NCBI RefSeq assembly: GCF_900302475.1 | Contig: NZ_OMOQ01000003.1 | Location: 558,001 to 622,000 of the forward strand | Source: Defluviimonas aquaemixtae | GTDB taxonomy: Bacteria > Pseudomonadota > Alphaproteobacteria > Rhodobacterales > Rhodobacteraceae | Direction of reading: 5' to 3' | Length of the DNA: 64,000 nucleotides | Part shown: in pieces, positions 35,233 to 46,921 of the stretch | How positions within the stretch are numbered: position 1 is the stretch's first letter | How the letters are laid out: each line of letters begins with the position of its first letter | Translations under genes and position numbers: made by a program | Notes under the pieces: generated by a model | Database searches by the model: none | Told to the model about the DNA's origin: nothing | The model's input: only the letters and a program-made list of their open reading frames with translations

Positions 35233-36561
35233 ATGACCTTCACCCGGACGCTTTGCCTTGCGCTCGCCCTTCTGGGCCTTGCCGCGCCCACCGCGCAGGC
35301 TCAGGACGGCCCGCTCAGGATCGTCATCGAGGACGGCGTGATCGAGCCCTTGCCCTTCGCGATGCCGACCTTTGTCGCCGAGAACTCCGGTGCTGCCGAG
35401 GCGGCCGCGAACATCACACAGGTGATCGCCGCCGATCTTATTGGAACGGGGCTGTTCCGCGAGATCCCGCCTTCGGCCTATATCAGCCAGGTCACGAACT
35501 TCGATGCTCCGATCGCCTATCCTGACTGGAAGGCGATCAACGCTCAGGCGCTCGTGACCGGCGCGGTCGCAGCGACGTCGGACGGGCGGATCAACGTGAA
35601 ATTCCGTCTCTATGATGTATATTCGGACGCTCAGCTCGGCGACGGTCTTCAGTTCGGAGGCGCGGCGGGCGACTGGCGGCGGATCGCGCACAAGGTCGCG
35701 GACCAGATCTATGCTCGTATCACCGGCGAAAGCGCCTATTTCGACAGCCGCGTTGTCTACGTCTCCGAAAGCGGGCCGAAGGACAATCGGCTGAAACGGC
35801 TTGCGATCATGGACTATGACGGGGCGAACGTTCAGTACCTGACCGATTCCTCAACCATCGTGCTTGCACCGCGGTTCTCGCCCGACGGAGAAAGAGTGCT
35901 TTACACGTCGTTCGAGACGGGGTTCCCGCGCATCAAGCTGATGGACCTTGCGACCGTGAGCGCGCGGGCGCTGGCCGAGCTGTCGGGCAACATGACTTTC
36001 GCGCCGCGCTTCTCGCCAGACGGCGGCACGGTTGTATTCTCGCTCGAGCAGGGCGGCAACACGGACCTCTATTCGATGCAGCTTTCGTCGGGTCAGATGG
36101 CGCAGCTCACGAACGCGCCGTCGATCGAGACTGCGCCGTCATTTTCGCCCGACGGCAGCCGGATCGTCTTTGAAAGCGACCGGTCGGGCAACCAGCAGCT
36201 TTACATAATGCCGGCGGGCGGCGGCGAGGCGACGCGGATCAGCTTCGGCGAGGGGCGCTACGGCACGCCGGTCTGGTCGCCGCGCGGCGATCTCATTGCC
36301 TTCACGAAGCAGAATGCGGGCCGCTTCCATATCGGGGTGATGCGCACCGACGGCAGCGAGGAACGGCTTCTGACCGCGTCCTTCCTTGACGAGGGGCCGA
36401 CCTGGGCGCCGAACGGGCGGGTCATCATGTTCACCCGCGAAAGCCCGGGCGCCGGCGGCGGCGCACAGCTCTTCAGCGTCGACATCACGGGCCGCAACCT
36501 CAGGGCGGTGCCGATGGAGGGTGGCGCGTCCGATCCGGCCTGGTCGCCGCTTCTGCCCTAA
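35233..36561 (+). CDS. tolB: Tol-Pal system protein TolB
   Basis: 442 aa periplasmic protein with a signal peptide (ending PTAQAQDG near residue 24). N-terminal domain, then a six-bladed beta-propeller with repeated S-P-D-G motifs ([38 protein letters not shown]). Binds Pal and takes part in Tol-Pal energy-driven envelope constriction. Separated from tolA by 55 bases. Confidence 0.95.
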   Translation: MTFTRTLCLALALLGLAAPTAQAQDGPLRIVIEDGVIEPLPFAMPTFVAENSGAAEAAANITQVIAADLIGTGLFREIPPSAYISQVTNFDAPIAYPDWKAINAQALVTGAVAATSDGRINVKFRLYDVYSDAQLGDGLQFGGAAGDWRRIAHKVADQIYARITGESAYFDSRVVYVSESGPKDNRLKRLAIMDYDGANVQYLTDSSTIVLAPRFSPDGERVLYTSFETGFPRIKLMDLATVSARALAELSGNMTFAPRFSPDGGTVVFSLEQGGNTDLYSMQLSSGQMAQLTNAPSIETAPSFSPDGSRIVFESDRSGNQQLYIMPAGGGEATRISFGEGRYGTPVWSPRGDLIAFTKQNAGRFHIGVMRTDGSEERLLTASFLDEGPTWAPNGRVIMFTRESPGAGGGAQLFSVDITGRNLRAVPMEGGASDPAWSPLLP

Positions 36562-36636
36562 GAAGCCGCGTTTCCAACGCAATCGGTCGATGATATGGTA
36601 ACGGCCATCGAGCCAAGAACAGAGGCGGTAAACCCG

Positions 36637-37164
36637 ATGAACAAATTCTCCACGATCTTCGTCCTCGCGGGCGCCCTGGCGCTGGCGGGCTGCAACAACC
36701 CCGACCGCTACGGTGCGGGCGGCTTCGGCGCCGACGCAGGCGCGGCCGGGGCGGCTGGCATCACCTCGGGCGGGCTCGGCGATCCGAACGACCCCAATTC
36801 GGTTGCCTATTTCAACCAGACAATCGGCGACCGGGTGCTTTTCGCGGTCGACCAGTCGACGCTGACAGCCGAGGCGCAGTCGATCCTTGCCCAGCAGGCG
36901 GTCTGGCTGAACCAGCATCCCACCAATACGGCGATCATCGAGGGCCACGCCGACGAACAAGGCACGCGCGAATACAACCTCGCGCTCGGCGCTCGGCGTG
37001 CCTCGGCGGTGCAGCAGTACCTGATCTCGCAAGGTGTTCTGGCCTCGCGGCTCCAGACCGTGTCCTACGGCAAGGAACGCCCGCTCGCGGTCTGTTCGGA
37101 TGAGGCCTGCTATTCGCAGAACCGCCGCGCGGTGACCGTGATCGGCGCGGGCGCGGGCGTCTGA
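36637..37164 (+). CDS. pal: Peptidoglycan-associated lipoprotein Pal
   Basis: 175 aa outer-membrane lipoprotein. Lipobox LALAGC with lipidated C19, a glycine-rich linker, and an OmpA-type peptidoglycan-binding domain (NTAIIEGHADEQGTREYNLA). The ATG at 36637 starts the signal peptide; an in-frame GTG/ATG at 36595 is discarded. Anchors the outer membrane to peptidoglycan and binds TolA/TolB. Confidence 0.95.
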   Translation: MNKFSTIFVLAGALALAGCNNPDRYGAGGFGADAGAAGAAGITSGGLGDPNDPNSVAYFNQTIGDRVLFAVDQSTLTAEAQSILAQQAVWLNQHPTNTAIIEGHADEQGTREYNLALGARRASAVQQYLISQGVLASRLQTVSYGKERPLAVCSDEACYSQNRRAVTVIGAGAGV

Positions 37165-37174
37165 GGCCAGCACC

Positions 37175-38038
37175 GTGATCCGGACCTTCCTTCTTTCGCT
37201 CGCGGTCGGGGCGGCGCTCTGCGCCCCGACCACCATGCCAGTCGCCGCTCAGGAGCAGACCCAGACGCTTGCTGACATCCGGACCGACCTTGCCCGGCTA
37301 GCGGGTGATCTGCAGGCGCTGAGAGCTGAGCTCGTCCAGGGCGGGTCGTCCGCGATGCAGGCGGCGGGCGGAGCCTCCGCGCTCGAGCGGATGAACGCGA
37401 TGGAGGCCGAGCTTTCGCGACTGACCTCACGCACGGAAGCGCTGCAGAACAAGATCGACCGCGTCGTGTCGGACGGCACGAACCGGGTGGGTGACCTCGA
37501 GTTCAGGCTTTGCGAGCTTGAGGACGGCTGCGATCCGGCGAACTTGCCGATCACTGCCACCTTGGGGGGCGGCGGGGCGGCGGCGGGGACCAGCGTGACC
37601 GCCACGGCCCAGTCGACGCTGACCGGGCAGGGCACGACTGGCGGGCCGGAACTTGCCGTGAGCGAAAAGGCGGATTTCGACCGGGCCAAGGCCGCGCTCG
37701 ACGCCGGCGACTACCAGGGCGCAGCAGAGCAGTTCGCGGCCTTCACGCAGACCTATACCGGCGGACCATTGACCGGCGAGGCCCAGTATCTGCGCGGCGA
37801 GGCGTTGATCCAGGCGGGCCAGACAGCGGATGCGGCGCGGGCATATCTGCAGTCGTTCTCCGGTCAGCCGGACGGTCCGCGCGCACCATCGGCGCTTCTG
37901 AAGCTTGGCGCGGCGCTCGGCACGCTCGGCCAGACTCAGGAGGCCTGCGTGACGCTCGGCGAGGTCGGCGTGCGCTTCCCGACCGCGCCCGAAGCGGTCG
38001 AAGCCGGAACGGCGATGCGCGCGCTCAACTGCCAGTGA
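37175..38038 (+). CDS. cpoB: Tol-Pal cell-division coordinator CpoB (YbgF)
   Basis: 287 aa periplasmic protein. GTG start at 37175, signal peptide to about residue 26 (PVAAQEQ), an N-terminal coiled coil (LADIRTDLARLAGDLQALRA, then LERMNAMEAELSRLTSRTEA), a Gly/Thr-rich linker and a C-terminal TPR domain (DRAKAALDAGDYQGAAEQFA). Coordinates Tol-Pal with peptidoglycan synthesis. Stop overlaps tilS by 4 bases. Confidence 0.9.
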   Translation: MIRTFLLSLAVGAALCAPTTMPVAAQEQTQTLADIRTDLARLAGDLQALRAELVQGGSSAMQAAGGASALERMNAMEAELSRLTSRTEALQNKIDRVVSDGTNRVGDLEFRLCELEDGCDPANLPITATLGGGGAAAGTSVTATAQSTLTGQGTTGGPELAVSEKADFDRAKAALDAGDYQGAAEQFAAFTQTYTGGPLTGEAQYLRGEALIQAGQTADAARAYLQSFSGQPDGPRAPSALLKLGAALGTLGQTQEACVTLGEVGVRFPTAPEAVEAGTAMRALNCQ

Positions 38039-39303
38039 CGTCGGGCGACTGGCCGCTGTCGGAAGGCGCCGACGCCTTCCTGCTTCAATTCGTCGCAAAT
38101 GCGCTTCCGGGGGAGGCGCCGGCAACCCTCGGCGTAGCCGTTTCTGGTGGAAGCGATTCCATGGCGCTTCTGAGCCTCGCTCTGCGGGTCCAGGCGCATC
38201 GCGGCGGCGTTGTCTGTGCGGTGACGGTCGATCACGGTCTGAGGCCCGAAGCCGCAGATGAGGCGCGCTCCGTCGCGGCGTTTTGCCGGTCGATCGGGGT
38301 CGAGCACGACACGCTCCGCTGGGACCACGGCGAGATCGAGGGCAACCTTCAGGACCAGGCGCGGCGTGCGCGCTACCGGCTCATCGCCGACTGGGCGCAG
38401 CGCGAAGCCATCGGCCATGTCGTGCTAGGCCATACCGCCGACGATCAGGCAGAGACGTTTCTCATGGGGTTGGCGCGCGAGGCCGGGATCGACGGGCTGT
38501 CAGGCATGCGGAAGGCGTGGGTTCAAAACGGCACCCACTATTCACGGCCGCTGCTCGGGGTCACCCGGACGAAACTCAGGGACTATCTGAACCGGCAGAA
38601 TATCGACTGGATCGAAGACCCGTCAAACGTGGATGAACGGTTTACACGGGTGAAGGCACGCCGCGTGTTGAAGACGCTGAAATCGCTTGAAATCACAGTC
38701 GAAAAGCTTTCCGGCGTCGCGGTAAATCTTGGCCTCGCCCGGCAGGCGGTCGTCGAGTCAACCGGCGAAGCGGCGAAGAAGGTGGCGAAGACGTCGGCGG
38801 GAGAGGTCGTGCTGGATCGGGCCGCGTTCCAACGCCTCGGGCACGAGGTGAGCCGACGCATTCTGATCAGTGCACTGCGCTGGGTCTCGTCTTCCGAATA
38901 CGCGCCCCGTGCCGATGCTGTTCTGCGCGTCCGGCATGCCATCAAGGAGGGGCGCGACGCCACGCTGTCGGGATGCAAGATCAAGGTCGGCGACGCTGAT
39001 GTGCGGATTGCTCGCGAACCGCGCGCTGTTGCAGGACTTGAAGCCCCGACGGACCAGATCTGGGACGGCCGCTGGCGATTGATGGGCAGGCACGACCCAC
39101 GGCTGACAGTGCGCGCGTTGGGCGCGGAGGGTTTGCGCAGATGTCCCGACTGGAGCAGGACCGGCCACAGCCGCGCGGCGCTGATCGTCTCCCCGGCGAT
39201 CTGGCGGGGCGATGCTCTCGTCGCCGCGCCGGTCGCGGGTCTGGACAACGGCTGGGCGGCGGAAATCGTCGCGGGTTATCACTCATTCCTCATATCGCAT
39301 TGA
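38035..39303 (+). CDS. tilS: tRNA(Ile)-lysidine synthase TilS
   Basis: 422 aa. The N-type ATP pyrophosphatase P-loop is [13 protein letters not shown] (residues about 33-45), with [14 protein letters not shown] downstream. It makes lysidine at C34 of the AUA-reading tRNA(Ile). The GTG at 38035 overlaps the cpoB stop. The C-terminal region beyond about 300 is divergent, as usual for alphaproteobacteria. Typical neighbour of ftsH. Confidence 0.92.
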   Translation: MTSGDWPLSEGADAFLLQFVANALPGEAPATLGVAVSGGSDSMALLSLALRVQAHRGGVVCAVTVDHGLRPEAADEARSVAAFCRSIGVEHDTLRWDHGEIEGNLQDQARRARYRLIADWAQREAIGHVVLGHTADDQAETFLMGLAREAGIDGLSGMRKAWVQNGTHYSRPLLGVTRTKLRDYLNRQNIDWIEDPSNVDERFTRVKARRVLKTLKSLEITVEKLSGVAVNLGLARQAVVESTGEAAKKVAKTSAGEVVLDRAAFQRLGHEVSRRILISALRWVSSSEYAPRADAVLRVRHAIKEGRDATLSGCKIKVGDADVRIAREPRAVAGLEAPTDQIWDGRWRLMGRHDPRLTVRALGAEGLRRCPDWSRTGHSRAALIVSPAIWRGDALVAAPVAGLDNGWAAEIVAGYHSFLISH

Positions 39304-39382
39304 ACCCCGCCCGCTTATCTCTATTTTAGGTAGGAGCCACGCGCCCGCGCGCGAGGTCCATTGTTTGTTTGGAGGACATCCC

Positions 39383-41314
<1,932 letters not shown>

Positions 41315-41347
41315 AGAGGGTTCGGGCGCCGCGCGAAAGGAACGGCC

Positions 41348-42130
41348 ATGCCGGGTCGCAGTGACTGGAACCCCGAAAGCTATGCGCGCTTCGGCGATTT
41401 GCGGCTGCGGCCCGCGCTGGATCTTCTGGCACAGGTAGGCGATTTGCCGGAGGGCGACGTTGTCGACCTCTGTTGCGGCAACGGCGCGGCGGGCCCGGCG
41501 CTGGCCGCGCGGTTCGGCGATACGCGGCGCATCTTCGGCCTCGACGCCTCGCCCGCGATGCTCACGGCGGCGCGGAAGGTCGGCTGCTATGACCGCCTGA
41601 CCCAAGCCGATGTCGCGGAGTGGAGACCGGACGCCTCGGTGGCGCTGATCTTTTCCAATGCCGCCTTGCACTGGATTTCTGATCATCACCGGCTGATGTT
41701 GCGGCTCGCTGACTACCTTGTGCCCGGCGGTGTCCTCGCGGTGCAGATGCCCCGTCAGTATGGCGCGCCTTCGCACCGTTTCCTGCGCGATTTCGCTGCC
41801 GAGATGTTTCCCGACCGGTTCGACCTGGCGAAGTGGAAGGCACCTGTCGCTCCGCCTGTGGAGTATCACCGGTTGCTCGCGCCCCTCGGCCAAGTGAATG
41901 TCTGGGAGACGGACTATGTTCATCGTCTAGAGCCGGCGGAGGTCGGACATCCCGTCCGGAAGTTCAACGAGTCGACCGCGATGCGCCCGTTCCTTGAGCG
42001 GCTCGAGACCGCCGAAGTGGACAACTTTATCCGCCGCTATGATCAGGCGCTCGAGGCGGCCTATCCGGTCGAGGCGGACGGGTCGGTGCTGTTCCCGTTC
42101 CGCCGGCTGTTCTTCACGCTTTCCGTCTGA
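41348..42130 (+). CDS. tam: Trans-aconitate 2-methyltransferase-like enzyme
   Basis: 260 aa SAM methyltransferase. WNPESYARFGDLRLRPALDL at the N-terminus and FSNAALHWISDHHRLM are typical of Tam, which methylates trans-aconitate. Motif I is VVDLCCGNGAAGPALAARFG, with Cys-Cys where Gly-Cys is usual. 33 bases after ftsH on the same strand, perhaps by read-through. A different small-acid substrate is possible. Confidence 0.8.
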   Translation: MPGRSDWNPESYARFGDLRLRPALDLLAQVGDLPEGDVVDLCCGNGAAGPALAARFGDTRRIFGLDASPAMLTAARKVGCYDRLTQADVAEWRPDASVALIFSNAALHWISDHHRLMLRLADYLVPGGVLAVQMPRQYGAPSHRFLRDFAAEMFPDRFDLAKWKAPVAPPVEYHRLLAPLGQVNVWETDYVHRLEPAEVGHPVRKFNESTAMRPFLERLETAEVDNFIRRYDQALEAAYPVEADGSVLFPFRRLFFTLSV

Positions 42131-42142
42131 AAGACGATCCCC

Positions 42143-42736
42143 ATGCCCGTGCTCGTCCCGACCGAATCATACGCCACGATCGTCTGGCTCGGCCATGTGG
42201 CCGACCGTGGCGCGTCGCTGCGCGCCAAAGCCTTGCGGGAAATCGCCGCACAGTTCGAAGGCTTCGAGGGCGAAGCGCATTCGGGGCTCACGCGTCCATC
42301 GTGCAGCCGCGTTGCAGAGCTCTATCCCGAAGGAACGGAAGTTCGGAACACGCGCCAAGTGACGATCCTGAGCCGCGAAGAGCTTGGGGCGATCGCGGCG
42401 GAGATGGGGCTGACCGAACTTGATCCAGGCCTGCTCGGCGCGTCGATGGTCGTGGAGGGCGTTCCGGATTTCAGCCATGTGCCACCTTCGTCGCGGCTTC
42501 AGAGCGAGAGCGGCGCGACGCTGGTCGTCGACCTGGAGAACGGGCCCTGCATCTGGCCAGGCAAGGAGATCGAGAAGGACCATCCCGGGTTCGGGTGGAA
42601 GTTCAAGTCCGCCGCGCAGGGGCGTCGCGGCGTGACCGCCTGGGTCGAACGTCCGGGCGTCTTTCGGGTTGGCGCACGTCTCCGGCTATTCGTGCCCGAT
42701 CAGCCGGTCTGGTCGGGCGACACGCGATCACGCTGA
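42143..42736 (+). CDS. MOSC-domain protein
   Basis: 197 aa. MOSC (molybdenum cofactor sulfurase C-terminal) fold, with RQVTILSREELGAIAAEMG and the region with the conserved Cys (LVVDLENGPCIWPGKEIE). Bacterial MOSC proteins bind sulfur or molybdopterin-related groups; this one is stand-alone. It lies 12 bases after the methyltransferase, so co-transcription is likely. Biochemical role unknown. Confidence 0.8.
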   Translation: MPVLVPTESYATIVWLGHVADRGASLRAKALREIAAQFEGFEGEAHSGLTRPSCSRVAELYPEGTEVRNTRQVTILSREELGAIAAEMGLTELDPGLLGASMVVEGVPDFSHVPPSSRLQSESGATLVVDLENGPCIWPGKEIEKDHPGFGWKFKSAAQGRRGVTAWVERPGVFRVGARLRLFVPDQPVWSGDTRSR

Positions 42737-43034
42737 ACAGGACGGCCCGCGAAATCGTCGCGACACGCGGCGCGGTTAACGCGGGGGGCGGGTGTCGTCG
42801 AACTCCGCGGTCAGAAATCCGGACGCCATACGGTGCCAAGAATCGGGCGACTGTTCGGCTGCGTGGCGCCTGTGTTCCATCGTACGCCCGTGTTTCCGAT
42901 CCGAAACGGGTCGCAACCGACGCTGGCGGTTCCGGCGGTGGAAACGTCGCAATCCAGCCTTGTTCTGCGGCGCCGCTTGGCTATAGCCGGGTGCAACGCA
43001 AGAAAGCGACCGTGGCCGAGGGAGAGAGAATTTC
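42737..43034 (+). other. Long leader region upstream of fhs
   Basis: 298 bases with no supported gene. It contains a possible stem CCCG/TTTC with GAAACGGG (42887-42910, two-base bulge) and a repeated GTCGCAA. GGGAGAG precedes fhs. No riboswitch class is recognised. Confidence 0.4.
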
Positions 43035-44711
<1,677 letters not shown>

Positions 44712-44718
44712 ACAGGGT

Positions 44719-44753
44719 GCGCCGGGGCGGGGCATCGAACCCCGCCCCGGCGC
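44719..44753 (+). terminator. Strong hairpin between fhs and folD
   Basis: Perfect 14-bp stem GCGCCGGGGCGGGG (44719-44732) and CCCCGCCCCGGCGC (44740-44753) with a 7-base loop, 8 bases after the fhs stop; no long T-run follows. It may reduce read-through into folD. Confidence 0.6.
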
Positions 44754-44830
44754 GCGTCTTGCGCAGCCCCTGAAGGGTGCGCATTCCGCCGGGCGCCTGC
44801 GTCCGGCCGGCAAGCTGAAGGAGAGTGGGG

Positions 44831-45721
44831 ATGAGTGCGAAGATCATCGACGGCAAGGCGTTCGCCGCCAAGGTGCGCGGCCAGGTGGCCGAGCATGTCG
44901 CGCGGCTGAAGAAGGAGAACGGGATCACCCCGGGACTGGCGGTGGTGCTGGTCGGCGAGGACCCGGCGAGCGAGGTCTATGTCCGCTCGAAGGGCAAGGC
45001 GACGGTCGAGGCGGGGATGAACTCCTACGAGCACAAGCTGCCGGCGGAGACTTCGGAGGCCGAGTTGCTCGCGCTGATCGACAAGCTCAACAACGATCCG
45101 AACGTGCACGGGATTCTCGTGCAGTTGCCGCTGCCGAAGCATCTGAACTCCGATCTCGTCATAAACTCGCTCGACCCAGCCAAGGACGTGGACGGCTTTC
45201 ACATCTCGAATGTCGGGCTCCTGGGCACCGGTCAGAAATCGATGGTGCCCTGCACGCCTCTGGGGAGTCTTATGATGCTGCGCGACCATCTGGGCTCTCT
45301 CTCCGGTCTCGACGCCGTGGTCGTCGGGCGCTCGAACATCGTCGGCAAGCCGATGGCGCAGCTTCTTCTTGGCGACAGCTGCACCGTCACGATCGCGCAC
45401 AGCCGCACGAAGGATCTCGCCGGGGTCTGCCGCAAGGCCGACATCCTCGTCGCCGCCGTCGGACGGCCCGAGATGATCCCCGGCGACTGGGTCAAGCCGG
45501 ATGCGACCGTGATCGATGTCGGCATCAACCGGATCGAACGCGACGGCAAGACGAAGCTTGTGGGCGACGTGCAGTTCGAAAGCGCGGCCAAGGTCGCGGG
45601 CGCGATCACCCCGGTGCCCGGCGGCGTCGGCCCGATGACAATCGCCTGCCTCCTGGCCAACACGGTGACCGCCTGCTGCCGCGCGAACGGGCTCGCCGAG
45701 CCGGAGGGTCTGACTGCCTGA
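44831..45721 (+). CDS. folD: Methylene-THF dehydrogenase/cyclohydrolase FolD
   Basis: 296 aa. Catalytic-site residues Y50, K54 and K56 lie in [11 protein letters not shown]; the NADP-binding motif is [12 protein letters not shown] and the C-terminal motif [12 protein letters not shown]. Interconverts 5,10-methylene-THF and 10-formyl-THF. ATG at 44831 follows AAGGAGAG; an in-frame GTG two codons earlier is less likely. The convergent PaaI gene ends 2 bases after the stop. Confidence 0.95.
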   Translation: MSAKIIDGKAFAAKVRGQVAEHVARLKKENGITPGLAVVLVGEDPASEVYVRSKGKATVEAGMNSYEHKLPAETSEAELLALIDKLNNDPNVHGILVQLPLPKHLNSDLVINSLDPAKDVDGFHISNVGLLGTGQKSMVPCTPLGSLMMLRDHLGSLSGLDAVVVGRSNIVGKPMAQLLLGDSCTVTIAHSRTKDLAGVCRKADILVAAVGRPEMIPGDWVKPDATVIDVGINRIERDGKTKLVGDVQFESAAKVAGAITPVPGGVGPMTIACLLANTVTACCRANGLAEPEGLTA

Positions 45722-45723
45722 AC

Positions 45724-46158
45724 TCAGGCCGGATCGACAGGCACCATCGTCCCCTGCAGGAGCGCGACGAGCTTGCGCTTGCCATCGGTCTCGGCCTCCA
45801 CCTCGGCGGTGACGACGGTCAGCCGGCGGCCGGCCCTGACGACGCGGCCGGTCGCGATCAGGCAGTCGCCTAGGGCGGGGGCCATGAGGTTTATCTTCAT
45901 CTCGGCGGTCATCACCTCGGACCCGTCCGCCATCAGGGTGAGCGCCGCATAACCGGCGGCGGAATCACCGAGCGCGAAGGTCAGCCCGGCATGACCCGCG
46001 CCGTGCTGCTGGCGGGCGTTCTCGCGGACCGGCGCGGCGATGACGCAGCGCCCTGGCGCGACCGCGACCATTTCCGCCCCGAAGGTCGTCATCAGGCTCT
46101 GCGCGCCGAAGCTTTCGCGCACCTTCGCCTCGCGCGCCGGATCGATCGTGTCGGTCAT
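45724..46158 (-). CDS. PaaI-family hotdog thioesterase
   Basis: 144 aa single hotdog domain. The signature is HGAGHAGLTFALGDSAAGYAA, the PaaI/YdiI-type active-site helix, with ENARQQ just before. Probably hydrolyses acyl- or aromatic-CoA. The start overlaps the pdeM stop by 4 bases, indicating co-transcription with the DNA-repair genes upstream although no functional link is evident. Confidence 0.82.
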   Translation of the reverse strand: MTDTIDPAREAKVRESFGAQSLMTTFGAEMVAVAPGRCVIAAPVRENARQQHGAGHAGLTFALGDSAAGYAALTLMADGSEVMTAEMKINLMAPALGDCLIATGRVVRAGRRLTVVTAEVEAETDGKRKLVALLQGTMVPVDPA

Positions 46159-46817
46159 GCTGTCTCCTTCCGCCGCGGCATCGGGACGGGCCGCGCGACG
46201 CGCCCGGTGAGGATCGCGAGAGCGCCTGGCGCCATGAGGTCCGAGAGCGGGGCGTCGTGCGAGTTCAGACCGCCTGTATAGGTTCCGTATGCGGGCAAGA
46301 CGACGCGCGCGCCATCGACGAGGAAGCAGCGCCGCGCCTGTCCGGCGAGCCGCGCCTTCGGGTGATAGTGCCCCGAGATCTCGCCGACCGCGCCCCGCCG
46401 GGCGATGTGGCGGAAGATCAGGGATCCGAGCGTCAGTTCCGCTCGATGTTCACCGCCCAGCGCGACGGGACCCGGATCGTGGTTGCCCTCGATCCAGATC
46501 CAGCGCCGCCCGGCCATGAGCCGCGCGATCCAGAGCGTGTCGCCTTCGCCGAGGCGCGCGGCCTGAAGGTCGTCGAAGCTGTCGCCGAGGCAGATCACCG
46601 TGCGGGCGCGGGTTGCCTCGATATCGGTCTCGAGGCGGCCGAGCGTCTCCGCGACCTCGTAGGGCGGCAGGAGCGCGCCCGCGCGGCGGGCAAAGCGCTC
46701 CGACCGGCCGAGATGCAGGTCGGAAACCGCGAGGCACCCTTCGGACCGCCAGAAGAGGGCGCCCGAGGGAAGGGCGAGCAGGTCGGCGCCGGCAAGAGTG
46801 AAGGCGTGTGCGTTCAT
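46155..46817 (-). CDS. pdeM: Ligase-associated phosphoesterase PdeM
   Basis: 220 aa metallophosphoesterase. Metal-binding motifs in order: SDLHLG, LGDSFDD, GNHDPG and GHYHPKA. The family is the 'ligase-associated DNA damage response endonuclease PdeM' group, which normally sits with an Lhr-type helicase, an ATP-dependent ligase and an MBL exonuclease. Here only the helicase neighbour (upstream) is present. The ATG at 46817 begins the family N-terminus; the longer open frame covers the repeat hairpin region and is not coding. Confidence 0.85.
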   Translation of the reverse strand: MNAHAFTLAGADLLALPSGALFWRSEGCLAVSDLHLGRSERFARRAGALLPPYEVAETLGRLETDIEATRARTVICLGDSFDDLQAARLGEGDTLWIARLMAGRRWIWIEGNHDPGPVALGGEHRAELTLGSLIFRHIARRGAVGEISGHYHPKARLAGQARRCFLVDGARVVLPAYGTYTGGLNSHDAPLSDLMAPGALAILTGRVARPVPMPRRKETA

Positions 46818-46861
46818 GTCTTGTTCCTGCACGGGAGGACGAAAAAAGACAACCGCTTCTT

Positions 46862-46913
46862 TTATCTTGCTGAAGATACCTCTTGGGGGTCCGGGGGCGC
46901 GAAGCCCCCGGGC
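46862..46913 (-). repeat. Rhodobacterales-type palindromic repeat
   Basis: Stem CCGGGGGC (46891-46898) and GCCCCCGG (46904-46911) with a 5-base loop, followed on the minus strand by ACCCCCAAGAGGTATCTTCA. I recall closely similar elements scattered in intergenic spaces of Rhodobacterales genomes; unverified here. It may act as a terminator or mRNA-stabilising hairpin between helicase and pdeM. Confidence 0.5.
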
Positions 46914-46921
46914 GTCAGCCC

